Origin: Cytophagaceae bacterium
GTDB lineage: Bacteria; Bacteroidota; Bacteroidia; Cytophagales; Flexibacteraceae
Reading direction: 5' to 3'
Length of the DNA stretch: 64,000 bases
Assembly: GCA_947458545.1 (NCBI GenBank)
Contig: CANGYH010000002.1
Span: forward strand, 1-64,000
The notes beneath the pieces are model-generated. The model did no database searches. It was not told the DNA's origin and saw only the letters and a program-made list of their open reading frames with translations. Positions 8,750-17,177 of the stretch are shown piece after piece (the first letter of the stretch is position 1; every line of letters starts with the position of its first letter). A program made the translations under genes and the position numbers.

Positions 8750-8839
8750 CGGTGCGTCTGGCTCGCGGGGGAGTAATAGGTGATGCAGCGTGCCTGCCCG
8801 CGGGCAGGCGCTGCGCCAACAAAAGTAAACTGCCCGGCC

Positions 8840-11260
8840 TTACTTGGGCAGGCCTATGGCACGCAGGCCCAAGCCATAGGGCAGCTCGGCCGCCTGCACC
8901 GCGCAGCTGTAAGCCGCCTGTTCGTTGCCGAAGGGGTCAAAGGCAGGCAGCGCGTCCACGAAGCGGTAATGGGTGGCTTCCAAAGGCACGGGCTTGCCGT
9001 CTACCACCAGCGCCTGGCTGGTGGCAAAACCGTGCAGCACCAGCCGAAGGGTGTGCCAGGGGGCGGGCAGTGTGCCTTGCGCTTCTGCCAAGGTAAGCGT
9101 ACCCTCCACCGGGTCGTAAGCCAGCTTGCAGCGGTGGAAGTGCCCGGATTGGTAGCCAAAGCCGTCGCCTTCGTCCCAATAGAGGTCTTGCTGCGTAGGG
9201 GCATCGCCGTGGTAGAGGTGTAGGGTCAAAATGCCATCGTCGGGCTGGCCCGCGTGTTGCACCAGGCTGCGCATGGTCAGCATGGCCCCCGGCGGCACAA
9301 AGGCGGGCAGAAGCTCCAGCGGAGCGGGCACCAGCGGCTGCCCGGCGGCATACCGCGTGTCGTCGTAGAGGTAGTACCAGGGCTGTCCGCCCCGCTCGGG
9401 CAGAAACACCTGTGTGTGCTGCTGCTGCGCCGCCACCGGGGCCACCAGCACTTGGGTGCCCAGCATAAACTGATTGTCGTACCGCCCGTCGTAGGTCTGC
9501 CACGCCCAAGGGTCAGACAGGGCCAGGCTGCGTTGCACGGGCAGGCCTGTCTCTTCCATTTCCTTAAAGAGGCTGTAAAGCAGCGGCATGAGCCGATACC
9601 GCAGCCCGATGTAGTTCTGGCTGATGGCCTCCGTGCGCTCCCCGTAGGCCCAGGGTTCGCTGTCTCGGCTGTCTATCATGGTGTGGATGCGGCACATGGG
9701 CGCAAACGCGCCGATGGTCATCCACCGGGCAAACAGGGCCCGGTCTGCATCGCCCACAAACCCGCCGATGTCTGTACCGCAAAAGCCCACCCCGGCCAGC
9801 CCCAGGCTGTTGATGAGCCTCGCCCCCAGCAACATGTGCCCTTCGCTGGCTACGTTGTCGCCCGTCCAAACGGCGGCATGGCGTTGGATGCCGCTAAAGC
9901 CGGCCCGCGTCAGCACAAAGGGCCGCTTGCCGGGCCGGGCCGCAGCGGCGCCTTCTGCCGTGGCCCGGGCCATTTGCATGCCATAGACGTTGTGGGCCTC
10001 TTTGTGACTGGCCTTGCGGCCTTCCAGGTCGTGCAGCAGCACCTCGGGCACGCGCTGGCCCCAGGTGGCAGGCTCGTTCATGTCGGTCCAGAGGCCTGCA
10101 ACGCCGGTGTCGGTTACCTCGCGCACCTTACCTGCCCACCAGGCCCGGGTTTTCGGGCGGGTAAAGTCCGGAAAATGGCACCACCCCGGCCACACCTGTC
10201 CCTGGTAAAGGCTGCCGTCAGGGTATCGCACAAAGTGGTCGCCGGCCACACCCTCGTCGTAGGCGGCATAGCCGGGCTCTACCTTGATGCCGGGGTCAAA
10301 AATCACCACCACCTCAAAGCCCATCGCCTTCAGCTCCGCCAGCAGGCGCTCGGGCTCGGCAAATCGCTCTGGGTGCCAGGTGAAGACCTTGTAGGCATCC
10401 ATATAGTGGATGTCCAGGTAGATCACATCGGCCGGGATTTGCTTGCGCCGATAGGTCTCTGCCACCGTGCGCACCTCGTGGGCGGGGTAGTAGCTGTAGC
10501 GGCATTGCTGCAGGCCCAGCGCCCAGCGCGGCGGCAGGGGTGTTCGGCCCGTCAGCCCGGTATAGAAGGTCAGCACCTCGGCTGGGCTAGTGCCGGCCAT
10601 TAGGATGTAGTCCATGGCCCCGGCCTCCGTCGTTACAGAGGCAAAGCGTTCGTTGCTGGCCCCCAGGTTTACGGTAGAGCGGTGGCTGTTCACCAGAAAC
10701 AACCCGTAGCACCGCCCCTGGTGCAGCCCCATGTAGAAAGGCGTAGAGCAATAGAGCGGGTCGCTGTCCTCGCCGTAGCCAAAGTAGTCTGTGTTCCAGT
10801 GCGTGTAGGCCCGGCCACGCCTGTCTAGCGGGCCAGTCTTCTCGCCCAGGCCGATGAAGCGCTCGCCCGGCTGCAGCGTCTTGTACACCGTTGTCTCTGT
10901 ACCCAGAAAGCTGGTGCCCAGTCCCGGGTCGTCGGCACAGAGGACGTGGCCCGCCGCATCCAGCAGCGTAAAGCGCAGCGGGTTCAACTGAACTTCAAGA
11001 CACGCATCGGTAGAGGCATAGCGCAGCACCCCTTCTGCCGCCCCGCCTTGGGAAGCAAAGCCGTGTCCGGAGGCCAGGCGCTCGGCCTCCTCAGTCAGCG
11101 CATAGGGGTTGGTCTCAAACCGCCCCGCAGGGTCTATCTGAATGCGCACCCCCTGCGCCCCCAGAAAGGTTACGCGTACCTGGGCCTCGGCCGTGGCCAG
11201 ATCCAGGCCGGTGGGGGTAGGGAAGACGGCGGTGCAGGCACCGAGCAAAGTGGGTAGCAT
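8840..11260 (-). CDS. Glycoside hydrolase family 31 (alpha-glucosidase type)
   Basis: An 806-residue enzyme expected to remove alpha-linked glucose or xylose from oligosaccharides with retention of configuration. The GH31 core is clear: an IPADVIYLDIHYMD strand, and the nucleophile motif WTDMNEP with Asp at residue 393. No signal peptide is seen, so it is probably cytoplasmic and acts on imported malto- or isomalto-oligosaccharides. I chose the ATG at 11260 because the frame upstream runs into the divergent GH13 promoter region; a longer start at 11350 is possible. A TACTTTTC box at 11301-11308 on the minus strand could be its promoter. It pairs with the divergent GH13 gene in alpha-glucan use. 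Confidence 0.92.
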   Translation of the reverse strand: MLPTLLGACTAVFPTPTGLDLATAEAQVRVTFLGAQGVRIQIDPAGRFETNPYALTEEAERLASGHGFASQGGAAEGVLRYASTDACLEVQLNPLRFTLLDAAGHVLCADDPGLGTSFLGTETTVYKTLQPGERFIGLGEKTGPLDRRGRAYTHWNTDYFGYGEDSDPLYCSTPFYMGLHQGRCYGLFLVNSHRSTVNLGASNERFASVTTEAGAMDYILMAGTSPAEVLTFYTGLTGRTPLPPRWALGLQQCRYSYYPAHEVRTVAETYRRKQIPADVIYLDIHYMDAYKVFTWHPERFAEPERLLAELKAMGFEVVVIFDPGIKVEPGYAAYDEGVAGDHFVRYPDGSLYQGQVWPGWCHFPDFTRPKTRAWWAGKVREVTDTGVAGLWTDMNEPATWGQRVPEVLLHDLEGRKASHKEAHNVYGMQMARATAEGAAAARPGKRPFVLTRAGFSGIQRHAAVWTGDNVASEGHMLLGARLINSLGLAGVGFCGTDIGGFVGDADRALFARWMTIGAFAPMCRIHTMIDSRDSEPWAYGERTEAISQNYIGLRYRLMPLLYSLFKEMEETGLPVQRSLALSDPWAWQTYDGRYDNQFMLGTQVLVAPVAAQQQHTQVFLPERGGQPWYYLYDDTRYAAGQPLVPAPLELLPAFVPPGAMLTMRSLVQHAGQPDDGILTLHLYHGDAPTQQDLYWDEGDGFGYQSGHFHRCKLAYDPVEGTLTLAEAQGTLPAPWHTLRLVLHGFATSQALVVDGKPVPLEATHYRFVDALPAFDPFGNEQAAYSCAVQAAELPYGLGLRAIGLPK

Positions 11261-11359
11261 GGCAGGGTGGGAGAGGAGCGCCCCCAAGGGATTAGAAGCC
11301 GAAAAGTACGGAAGCCAGGCCTGAATGGATGGCTTGCCCCACCTTTGCACTACCCTCCC

Positions 11360-13006
11360 ATGCGCCTCTACCAGATCTTCACCCGGCTCTACGGCAACAC
11401 CGTGGAGCGTCCCGTGCCCAACGGCTCGCGGGCCCAGAACGGCTGCGGCACCCTAGACGACCTGACCGAGACTGCTCTGGCGCGCATTGCAGGCCTGGGT
11501 TTTACCCACATCTGGCTCACCGGGCTGATTGACCACGCCACCACCACCGACTACGCCGACCTGGGCCTGCCGCCCGCCACGGCCTCCATCACCAAGGGGC
11601 GAGCGGGTAGCCCCTACGCCATCCGCAACTATTTCGACCTCGCGCCCGACCTGGCCCGCTACCCCGCCCGCCGCTGGCAGGCTTTCGAGGCCTGCCTGGC
11701 CCGCATCCATGCCGCCGGCCTCAAGCTGCTGGTAGATTTTGTGCCCAACCACACCGCCCGAGAGTACCGCCCCGGCCAAGGCACAAACCCCGCTGCCCAA
11801 GACACGCGCCGCCCCGGCTTCTATCCAGACAACTTCTACTTCTACCTGGACGGCGGCCTGAAGCTGCCCTTTGCGCCTGACTACAAAGAGCTGCCCGCCC
11901 GCGCCACCGGCAACGACGCCTTTACCCCCACACCCACCGAGCAAGACTGGTACGAGACCGTCAAAGTCAACTACGGCCAAGACCCCCGCTCCGGCCGGGC
12001 CCACTTGGAGGGCCCGCCCCGCACATGGCGCTTTATGGCCGAGGTGCTGCAGTTCTGGGCCGGCAAGGGGGTAGATGGCTTCCGCTGCGACATGGTGGAC
12101 ATGGTGCCTGTGCCCTTCTGGCAATGGGCGCTGGCCCAGGCCAAGGCAGCCCACCCCCACCTGCTCTTTGTTGGCGAGAGCTACCAGCCCCACAACTACG
12201 AACCCCTCTTTGCCGCCGGTTTTGACCTGCTCTACGACAAGGTGGGCCTCTACGATGCCCTGCTGCACCGCCTGCAGGGTAAGGCAGATACCGGAGCCAT
12301 CGGCAAGGCGCTTTGGGACACCCGCGGGCAAGACCGCCGCCTGCTCCGCTTTACCGAAAACCACGACGAGCCCCGCCTGCCCAGCACCGCCCTGCTGGGC
12401 AAGACGCTGCCCGCCACCACGGCTTTCTTTGTGACGGCTGTGGTGGGGCGGCAGCTCATGGTCTATGCCGGGCAAGAGGTCGGCGAGCCCGGGCAAGACC
12501 AAGAGGGCTTCAGCGGGCCAGACGGCAAGACGAGCATCTTCGACTACTGGTCGGTTGCCAGCCTGCGCCGCCACTGCAACCAGGGCCGCTGGGACGATGC
12601 TGCCCTTCTCCCCGCCGAGCGCCAGACGCTGGAGGCTTATCGGCAGATACTGGCCCTCCACGCCCGCCTGGAGGCCGAGCGCCTTGAGCGGCTCTACAAC
12701 CTGCAAACGGCCAATCCACAGGGCTACGGCGCCGCCGCCCTCAACGATGGCCTGGCCCTGCTGATGCTGCCCGCCCACAGCGCCACGGCCCCGCTGCTGG
12801 CGGTGGCCAACTTTACCCCACGCCTGGAGCGGTTCACGATCCGCATCCCGCCGGAGGCGGGCGTGGCCTTCCCCACCGCGCTAGAAGACTGGCTGCACCT
12901 CTCCGACGCAGAGGCTTTCTCGGACGTGCATCTGCTGCCTGACGGCGGCTTTGCCGTATCGGCCACTTTGGGGGCCTATGGCTGCTGGGCCTGCCGGCTG
13001 CCCTAG
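11360..13006 (+). CDS. Glycoside hydrolase family 13 (alpha-amylase family)
   Basis: A 548-residue alpha-amylase-family enzyme. It begins directly with the catalytic barrel (MRLYQIFTRLYGN) and has no signal peptide, so it should be cytoplasmic. The conserved GH13 regions are present: LLVDFVPNH, then GFRCD with the nucleophile Asp244, then VGES with the acid/base Glu273, and ENHDE. Substrates are probably malto-oligosaccharides; the subfamily is uncertain. The start at 11360 is chosen because family members begin there and because ACCTTTG lies 13 bases upstream as a likely -7 box. It is transcribed away from the GH31 gene, a common arrangement for starch or glycogen use. Confidence 0.92.
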   Translation: MRLYQIFTRLYGNTVERPVPNGSRAQNGCGTLDDLTETALARIAGLGFTHIWLTGLIDHATTTDYADLGLPPATASITKGRAGSPYAIRNYFDLAPDLARYPARRWQAFEACLARIHAAGLKLLVDFVPNHTAREYRPGQGTNPAAQDTRRPGFYPDNFYFYLDGGLKLPFAPDYKELPARATGNDAFTPTPTEQDWYETVKVNYGQDPRSGRAHLEGPPRTWRFMAEVLQFWAGKGVDGFRCDMVDMVPVPFWQWALAQAKAAHPHLLFVGESYQPHNYEPLFAAGFDLLYDKVGLYDALLHRLQGKADTGAIGKALWDTRGQDRRLLRFTENHDEPRLPSTALLGKTLPATTAFFVTAVVGRQLMVYAGQEVGEPGQDQEGFSGPDGKTSIFDYWSVASLRRHCNQGRWDDAALLPAERQTLEAYRQILALHARLEAERLERLYNLQTANPQGYGAAALNDGLALLMLPAHSATAPLLAVANFTPRLERFTIRIPPEAGVAFPTALEDWLHLSDAEAFSDVHLLPDGGFAVSATLGAYGCWACRLP

Positions 13007-13013
13007 CGGCAGG

Positions 13014-13021
13014 TAATTTTG
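13014..13021 (+). promoter_or_regulatory. -7 promoter box (TAATTTTG) of the TenA gene
   Basis: TAATTTTG fits the Bacteroidota -7 consensus TAnnTTTG exactly and ends 12 bases before the ATG at 13034. No TTTG is visible at the expected -33 distance. The predicted start of transcription leaves only a few bases of leader. Confidence 0.6.
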
Positions 13022-13033
13022 AGGCACGCAGCT

Positions 13034-13690
13034 ATGTTTAGTCAGACCCTGGTCCTTGAGACCGCCCCCCTGCTGGAGGCCATCCTGGCCCAACCCTTCC
13101 TGAAAGAGCTGGCCGCCGGCACCTTGGCAGAGGCCCGCTTTGTGCGTTACATGCAGCAAGACGCGCTCTACCTGGCCGAGTATGCCCGCGCCCTGACGAC
13201 CCTGGCCTCAAAGGCCGAGACGATGGAAGACCTGGTTACCATCGCCGATTTCGGCAAGGGGGCCGTCTTTGTAGAGCGCCAACTGCACGAGCAGTTTCTG
13301 GCCCAGTTTGCCGCCCCGCCTGCCACGGAGATGGGGGCCGCCTGCTTTGCCTACACGCACTTTTTAAAGAGTACCTGCGCTACCCGCCCCCTGGGTGTGG
13401 GCCTGGCAGCCGTTCTGCCCTGCTTTAAGATCTACACCGACGTAGGCCATCGTTTACTGGCTCTGGCTGCCAAGCCCAACAAATACCAAGCCTGGCTAGA
13501 CACCTACGCCGCCCCCGAGTTTGAAGCCCTCACTACCCAAGCCTGCGCCCTGGCCGACCGCGCCCACGCCCAAGCTGGCCCCGCCGAGCAGGCCGAAATG
13601 CGCCAGGCCTACCACCATGCCGCCCGCCTAGAGGCCTGGTTTTGGCAAGATGCCTACGCGCCAGGGCAGGGGTTCCCGATTCTAGCCTAA
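13034..13690 (+). CDS. tenA: TenA-family thiaminase II
   Basis: A 218-residue all-helical protein of the TenA family. TenA hydrolyses aminopyrimidine breakdown products of thiamine so that the pyrimidine can be salvaged. Visible family features are MQQDALYLAEYARAL, with the aromatic and acidic residues of the active site, and the VLPCFKIY segment, whose cysteine matches the catalytic Cys of characterised TenA proteins. No other thiamine genes and no TPP riboswitch are seen nearby, so the salvage role is from family knowledge. The 3' end overlaps the convergent acetyltransferase gene by four bases. Confidence 0.88.
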   Translation: MFSQTLVLETAPLLEAILAQPFLKELAAGTLAEARFVRYMQQDALYLAEYARALTTLASKAETMEDLVTIADFGKGAVFVERQLHEQFLAQFAAPPATEMGAACFAYTHFLKSTCATRPLGVGLAAVLPCFKIYTDVGHRLLALAAKPNKYQAWLDTYAAPEFEALTTQACALADRAHAQAGPAEQAEMRQAYHHAARLEAWFWQDAYAPGQGFPILA

Positions 13691-14220
13691 GCCTCCTCAG
13701 GCCAGAGGCAGTGGTAGGTATCCCGATCTATCTGGTAAAGCATAGCAGGCTGCCCCTCAAAGTAGCCTTGGTGGATGGGGCGCATGCCCAGTTTCTCTTT
13801 GACCCGTATGGATGCTTTGTTGGCCACCAACGCATCAGATACAATGGCCGCTAGCCCCAGCACTTCGAAGCCGTACCGCAGGCAAGCCATCGAGGCCTCT
13901 GTCGCATAACCCTTGCCCCAAAACGCAGGCAGCAGTCGGAAGTCCAAGTCAACAGTACCGTTCTCCAGCGTTTTGAGGCCACACCAGCCCACAAAGGCCC
14001 CGGTGGCTTTTTCCACCACATTGAGCCGCCCCGTGCTAAAGGGCTTGTATTGCTGCTCAGCATAATCAGCAAACGCTGTTGCCACCGCCTCCACACTGGC
14101 AAAGGGAACCTCACCCGTATACTGCGTTACTGCAGGGTCTTGGTAAAGCCGGTACAGGTTTGGGTAATCTGAGGGCGCAAAGGGCTGCAGGATAAGGCGG
14201 GGGGTGTGTAGGGGCTGCAT
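13687..14220 (-). CDS. GNAT-family N-acetyltransferase (RimJ/RimL-like)
   Basis: A 177-residue acetyltransferase that should transfer acetyl from acetyl-CoA to an amine. It opens with TPRLILQPF, typical of the RimJ/RimL-like Acetyltransf_3 group. The acetyl-CoA-binding loop is the WGKGYATEA segment at about residues 120-128, and the conserved NKASIRVKEKLGM helix follows. The acceptor is unknown; such proteins modify ribosomal proteins, antibiotics or small amines. It is convergent with tenA. Just upstream lies repeat island 2, so its promoter must lie in the AT-rich 60 bases after 14220. Confidence 0.88.
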   Translation of the reverse strand: MQPLHTPRLILQPFAPSDYPNLYRLYQDPAVTQYTGEVPFASVEAVATAFADYAEQQYKPFSTGRLNVVEKATGAFVGWCGLKTLENGTVDLDFRLLPAFWGKGYATEASMACLRYGFEVLGLAAIVSDALVANKASIRVKEKLGMRPIHQGYFEGQPAMLYQIDRDTYHCLWPEEA

Positions 14221-14967
14221 GAGTTCGGTAAGTTAACCGTACGATATGTCTTGCCATAAATGATTTTCTTAACTAGCTTTTTTTGAGGAGGTTGTAAGGG
14301 ATTTTTGTCGCGATTTGTCGGCATGCTTGTCGTTGTAGTACGGGCTGCCAGCCCGCTTGGCGGAACCTGCCCGTAGGCGGGTAGCCCAGCCTGTGTGTCA
14401 GAATTTTGATTTGCGCATTTTGCATTGAATTACAAGGGTTTACAAGGGGTTTTTGTCGGGAAATGTCGGTGGTTTTGTCGGGCGATTATCGATCAGGTGA
14501 AGGCATGGCACAGCCTCGAACAGCATATACATGGGTTTGCTGCAATAGGGGAAGGTAAGGAGCAGGTTTGCGGCCTTGGCTATTTTGTGCTAAGGAAGGA
14601 TTGTTCGCCTACGGCGCGGAAGCCAGAGGCTTCCGGCCCTGCCACTCACCAGCCAAGAGGCTGGCGAGAGCGTGTGCGGGGGGCGCATGCGGGCGGCTTC
14701 AGCCGTCGCTATGCTAGTAGCCCCACGGCTTCAGCCTGGGGCGGCCCCAACCGCAGGCGGCTCCAAAGTTTAAACACCTTACCTCACGCCCCCCCTTTCA
14801 GCGGTCTGGAGACCGCGGGGTCTTTCGTGGGTGGGTCCAGGTCTGGAGACCTGGACCAGCCTCCAGGTCCCGGTCAGAGACCGGGACCAGCGGTCCACTC
14901 TCAACTTTCAACTCTCAACTTTCAACTTTCAACTCTCCGCTTCCACCTGCCGTAACTTGCGGCCCTA
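14221..14967. repeat. Hairpin repeat island 2 (no gene)
   Basis: About 750 bases without a gene. From 14296 it holds two copies of a motif with three TGTCG steps (14296-14332 and 14443-14482), a GCGGGCT-type hairpin (14341-14354), then at 14605-14850 a block related to island 1 in inverted orientation (GGAAGCC/GGCTTCC, CCAGCC/GGCTGG, CGGCTTCAGCCG, GCGGTCTGGAGACCGC, GGTCTGGAGACC). At 14897-14940 is a CTCAACTTT tandem that also occurs at 50938-50966. A TAACTTG box at 14953-14959 ends nine bases before the next ATG. The open frames here are repeat artefacts. Confidence 0.8.
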
Positions 14968-16278
14968 ATGCTGGACGCTGCATCCTTCTACGACCGCCTG
15001 GCCCGCAAAGAGGCCGCCATTTCTGTTACAGGCTTGGGATACGTGGGCCTGCCCGTTGCCCTAGAGTTGGCCCGCAAGTTTTGCGTGGTGGGTTTTGATG
15101 TAAAACCCGAGCGGGTAGAGATGCTCCGCCGGCAAGAAGACCCCAGCGCCGAACTGGAGGCCGCCGCCTTTGCCGGGTGCGACATCCAGTTCACCGCCGA
15201 TGCGGCAGACCTGCAGAAGGCTACGTTCCACATTATAGCCGTGCCAACGCCCATAGACAAGCACGCACAGCCCGAGCTGCGCCCCTTGCTGGCAGCCTCG
15301 GCCTCGGTGGGCAGGGCCCTGAAGCGGGGCGACGTGGTCGTCTATGAAAGCACCGTTTACCCAGGCTGCACAGAAGAGGACTGCGTGCCCATTTTAGAGC
15401 AAGAGTCTGGCCTCAAGTTTGGCACCGACTTCACCGTCGGCTACAGCCCAGAGCGCATCAACCCAGGCGACCGCGAGCATACCTTGACGCGCATCACCAA
15501 GGTCGTCTCTGGCTCAGATGCTGCCACGCTAGAGCTCGTATCGCAGGTCTATGGCGCCATCGTAGAGGCTGGGGTGTACCGGGCCTCGTCTATCAAAGTG
15601 GCAGAGGCCGCAAAAATCATCGAAAACACCCAGCGAGACCTCAACATCGCCCTGATGAACGAGCTGGCCATGATATTTGGCAAGCTCGGCATCAACACCT
15701 ACGAGGTGCTGGCTGCCGCGGGCACCAAGTGGAACTTCTTGAAGTTCGTCCCCGGCCTGGTAGGTGGGCACTGCATCGGGGTAGATCCCTATTACCTGAC
15801 TTACAAGGCCCGGGCTTTGGGTATAGACCCGGCTGTCATCGCCGCAGGCCGCCGCATCAACGACGGCATGCCCGGCTATGTGGCTAAAAAGGTGGTACAG
15901 CGGCTCATCAAGATGGATAAAGACCTGCAGCATGCCCGCATCCTGCTGCTGGGTGCCACTTTCAAAGAGAACGTCAAAGACATCCGCAACTCCAAAGTGG
16001 CAGACCTGTACCAGGAGCTGGCCGCCTACTGCGTGGCCGTCGATATCATAGACCCCCACGCCAGCCCAGAGGAAATGCACGAGGAGTACGGCATCACCCT
16101 AAGCCCCGCCCCTAGCGGCCGCTACGACGCCGTCATCCTTGCCACGCCCCACAAAGAGTACCTGGCCATGCCCTGGGCTGAGATAGAAGCCCTACTCCAG
16201 CCCACTGCCCTGGTCGGAGACCTCAAAGGGGCCTGGAAAGACCGCCTGCCCGCCGGGCAAGCCTACTGGAGTCTATAG
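14968..16278 (+). CDS. UDP-N-acetyl-hexosamine 6-dehydrogenase (WbpA/TviB type)
   Basis: A 436-residue NAD-dependent nucleotide-sugar dehydrogenase that oxidises the C6 hydroxyl of a UDP-N-acetylated hexosamine to a uronic acid, giving precursors for capsule or O-antigen. It has the N-terminal Rossmann motif TGLGYVGLPVA at 21-31, the ESTVYPG segment, and the active-site sequence VGGHCIGVDPYY with the catalytic cysteine. The C-terminal domain ends with the usual KGAW segment. The sequence most resembles the UDP-GalNAc/ManNAc dehydrogenases rather than UDP-glucose dehydrogenases; the exact sugar is inferred. It is preceded by the repeat island and followed convergently by a glycosyltransferase. 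Confidence 0.92.
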   Translation: MLDAASFYDRLARKEAAISVTGLGYVGLPVALELARKFCVVGFDVKPERVEMLRRQEDPSAELEAAAFAGCDIQFTADAADLQKATFHIIAVPTPIDKHAQPELRPLLAASASVGRALKRGDVVVYESTVYPGCTEEDCVPILEQESGLKFGTDFTVGYSPERINPGDREHTLTRITKVVSGSDAATLELVSQVYGAIVEAGVYRASSIKVAEAAKIIENTQRDLNIALMNELAMIFGKLGINTYEVLAAAGTKWNFLKFVPGLVGGHCIGVDPYYLTYKARALGIDPAVIAAGRRINDGMPGYVAKKVVQRLIKMDKDLQHARILLLGATFKENVKDIRNSKVADLYQELAAYCVAVDIIDPHASPEEMHEEYGITLSPAPSGRYDAVILATPHKEYLAMPWAEIEALLQPTALVGDLKGAWKDRLPAGQAYWSL

Positions 16279-16298
16279 CATAGAGACGAGGCGAAGGC

Positions 16299-17105
16299 CT
16301 ATTGCTCAATCCCGTACGGCGTAAAGGCCCTTGCCTCCTGTTGCACCTGGGCAAACAGGTCTAGGTTGGCTTGGGGGCGGGGGAGGAGCTTGTGGTGCAG
16401 GTGGTATTGTACGGCCAGATGCAGCACGGGCTTCACCACGACGCCCGCCAGGCCTAGGCGGTATTCCACATCCGTATCCTCGCCGATGGTGGGCTGTGTA
16501 TAGCGCTCGTCGAACCCGTTGATGCGCAGCATATCAGCCCGGTGCAGGCTGAAGTTGCAGCCCACGATGCCCTTCGGCTTGCGGTTGGCCCAGGCCAGCA
16601 CCCAGCGGTTGCGCGTGTACCAACCCTTCGGGATCATGCTATCCTTTTGCAGCAGCGCCGGGAGGTAGTCCAGATGAAAGCGCTCTGCCCGGCCTGCCCG
16701 GATGGCGGCCGGCGTCAGCCGTTCACTCAGGCCCGCTGGCAGGTTAAGCCTCCGCCCGGCCAGGGCCACCCCTTCTGCCCGATGGCGCAGGTGCTCCTCC
16801 ACAAAGGCCCGGTGCGGTATGCAGTCGCCATCTACGAAGATGAGGTAGTCGGCTCCGGCCCGGCGGATGGCCTCGTTCAGGATCTTGTTCTTGCGGAAGC
16901 CTGCGTCCTCGTGCCAGCAATGCTGCCAGGGGATGCCGGCGGCGTTCATCAGTGCAGGCAGGGCCTCGGTAAAGGCCGGGCCGCTGCCGTCGTCGGCCAA
17001 AATGATCTCGAAGTCTCGCTCCGTCTGCCGCTCAAACCCGGCCAGCACCTTGGCCAGAAAGTCTAGCTTGTTGTAAACAGAGATGATGACGGTGGCCTTG
17101 GGCAT
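16299..17105 (-). CDS. Family 2 glycosyltransferase with galactosyltransferase-like C-terminal region
   Basis: A 268-residue GT-A glycosyltransferase. Visible motifs are VIISVYNK at the N-terminus, ILADDGSG for nucleotide binding, FVDGDCIPH as the DxD-type metal site, and NGFDERYTQPTIGEDTDVEYR, which matches the Glyco_transf_7C segment containing the catalytic acidic residues. It is probably cytoplasmic and adds a sugar to a surface polysaccharide or lipid. Its location beside a nucleotide-sugar dehydrogenase supports a role in surface glycan assembly, but the two are convergent, not co-transcribed. Confidence 0.9.
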   Translation of the reverse strand: MPKATVIISVYNKLDFLAKVLAGFERQTERDFEIILADDGSGPAFTEALPALMNAAGIPWQHCWHEDAGFRKNKILNEAIRRAGADYLIFVDGDCIPHRAFVEEHLRHRAEGVALAGRRLNLPAGLSERLTPAAIRAGRAERFHLDYLPALLQKDSMIPKGWYTRNRWVLAWANRKPKGIVGCNFSLHRADMLRINGFDERYTQPTIGEDTDVEYRLGLAGVVVKPVLHLAVQYHLHHKLLPRPQANLDLFAQVQQEARAFTPYGIEQ

Positions 17106-17177
17106 GCGCAGGCAAAGTTCGCCCTCGGAGGGCTCAAATGCAGCAGTTTGAGCCTTGGCATATACCTTGCAACCGTT

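Noticed and set aside
9254-10603. A 449-codon open frame on the plus strand inside the GH31 gene
   Set aside because: It is antisense to a clear GH31 enzyme with catalytic motifs. GC-rich codon use removes stop codons from the opposite strand, and the frame has no recognisable domain.
11453-12778. A 441-codon minus-strand frame inside the GH13 gene
   Set aside because: Antisense shadow of a well-supported alpha-amylase-family gene; low-complexity composition.
13034-13690. TPP riboswitch before the thiaminase gene
   Set aside because: The -7 box ends only 12 bases before the ATG, so there is no room for a riboswitch.
14425-14955. A 176-codon frame in repeat island 2
   Set aside because: It passes through hairpin repeats and the CTCAACTTT tandem, and matching phrases occur in other frames of other islands, so the DNA repeat and not a protein is conserved.
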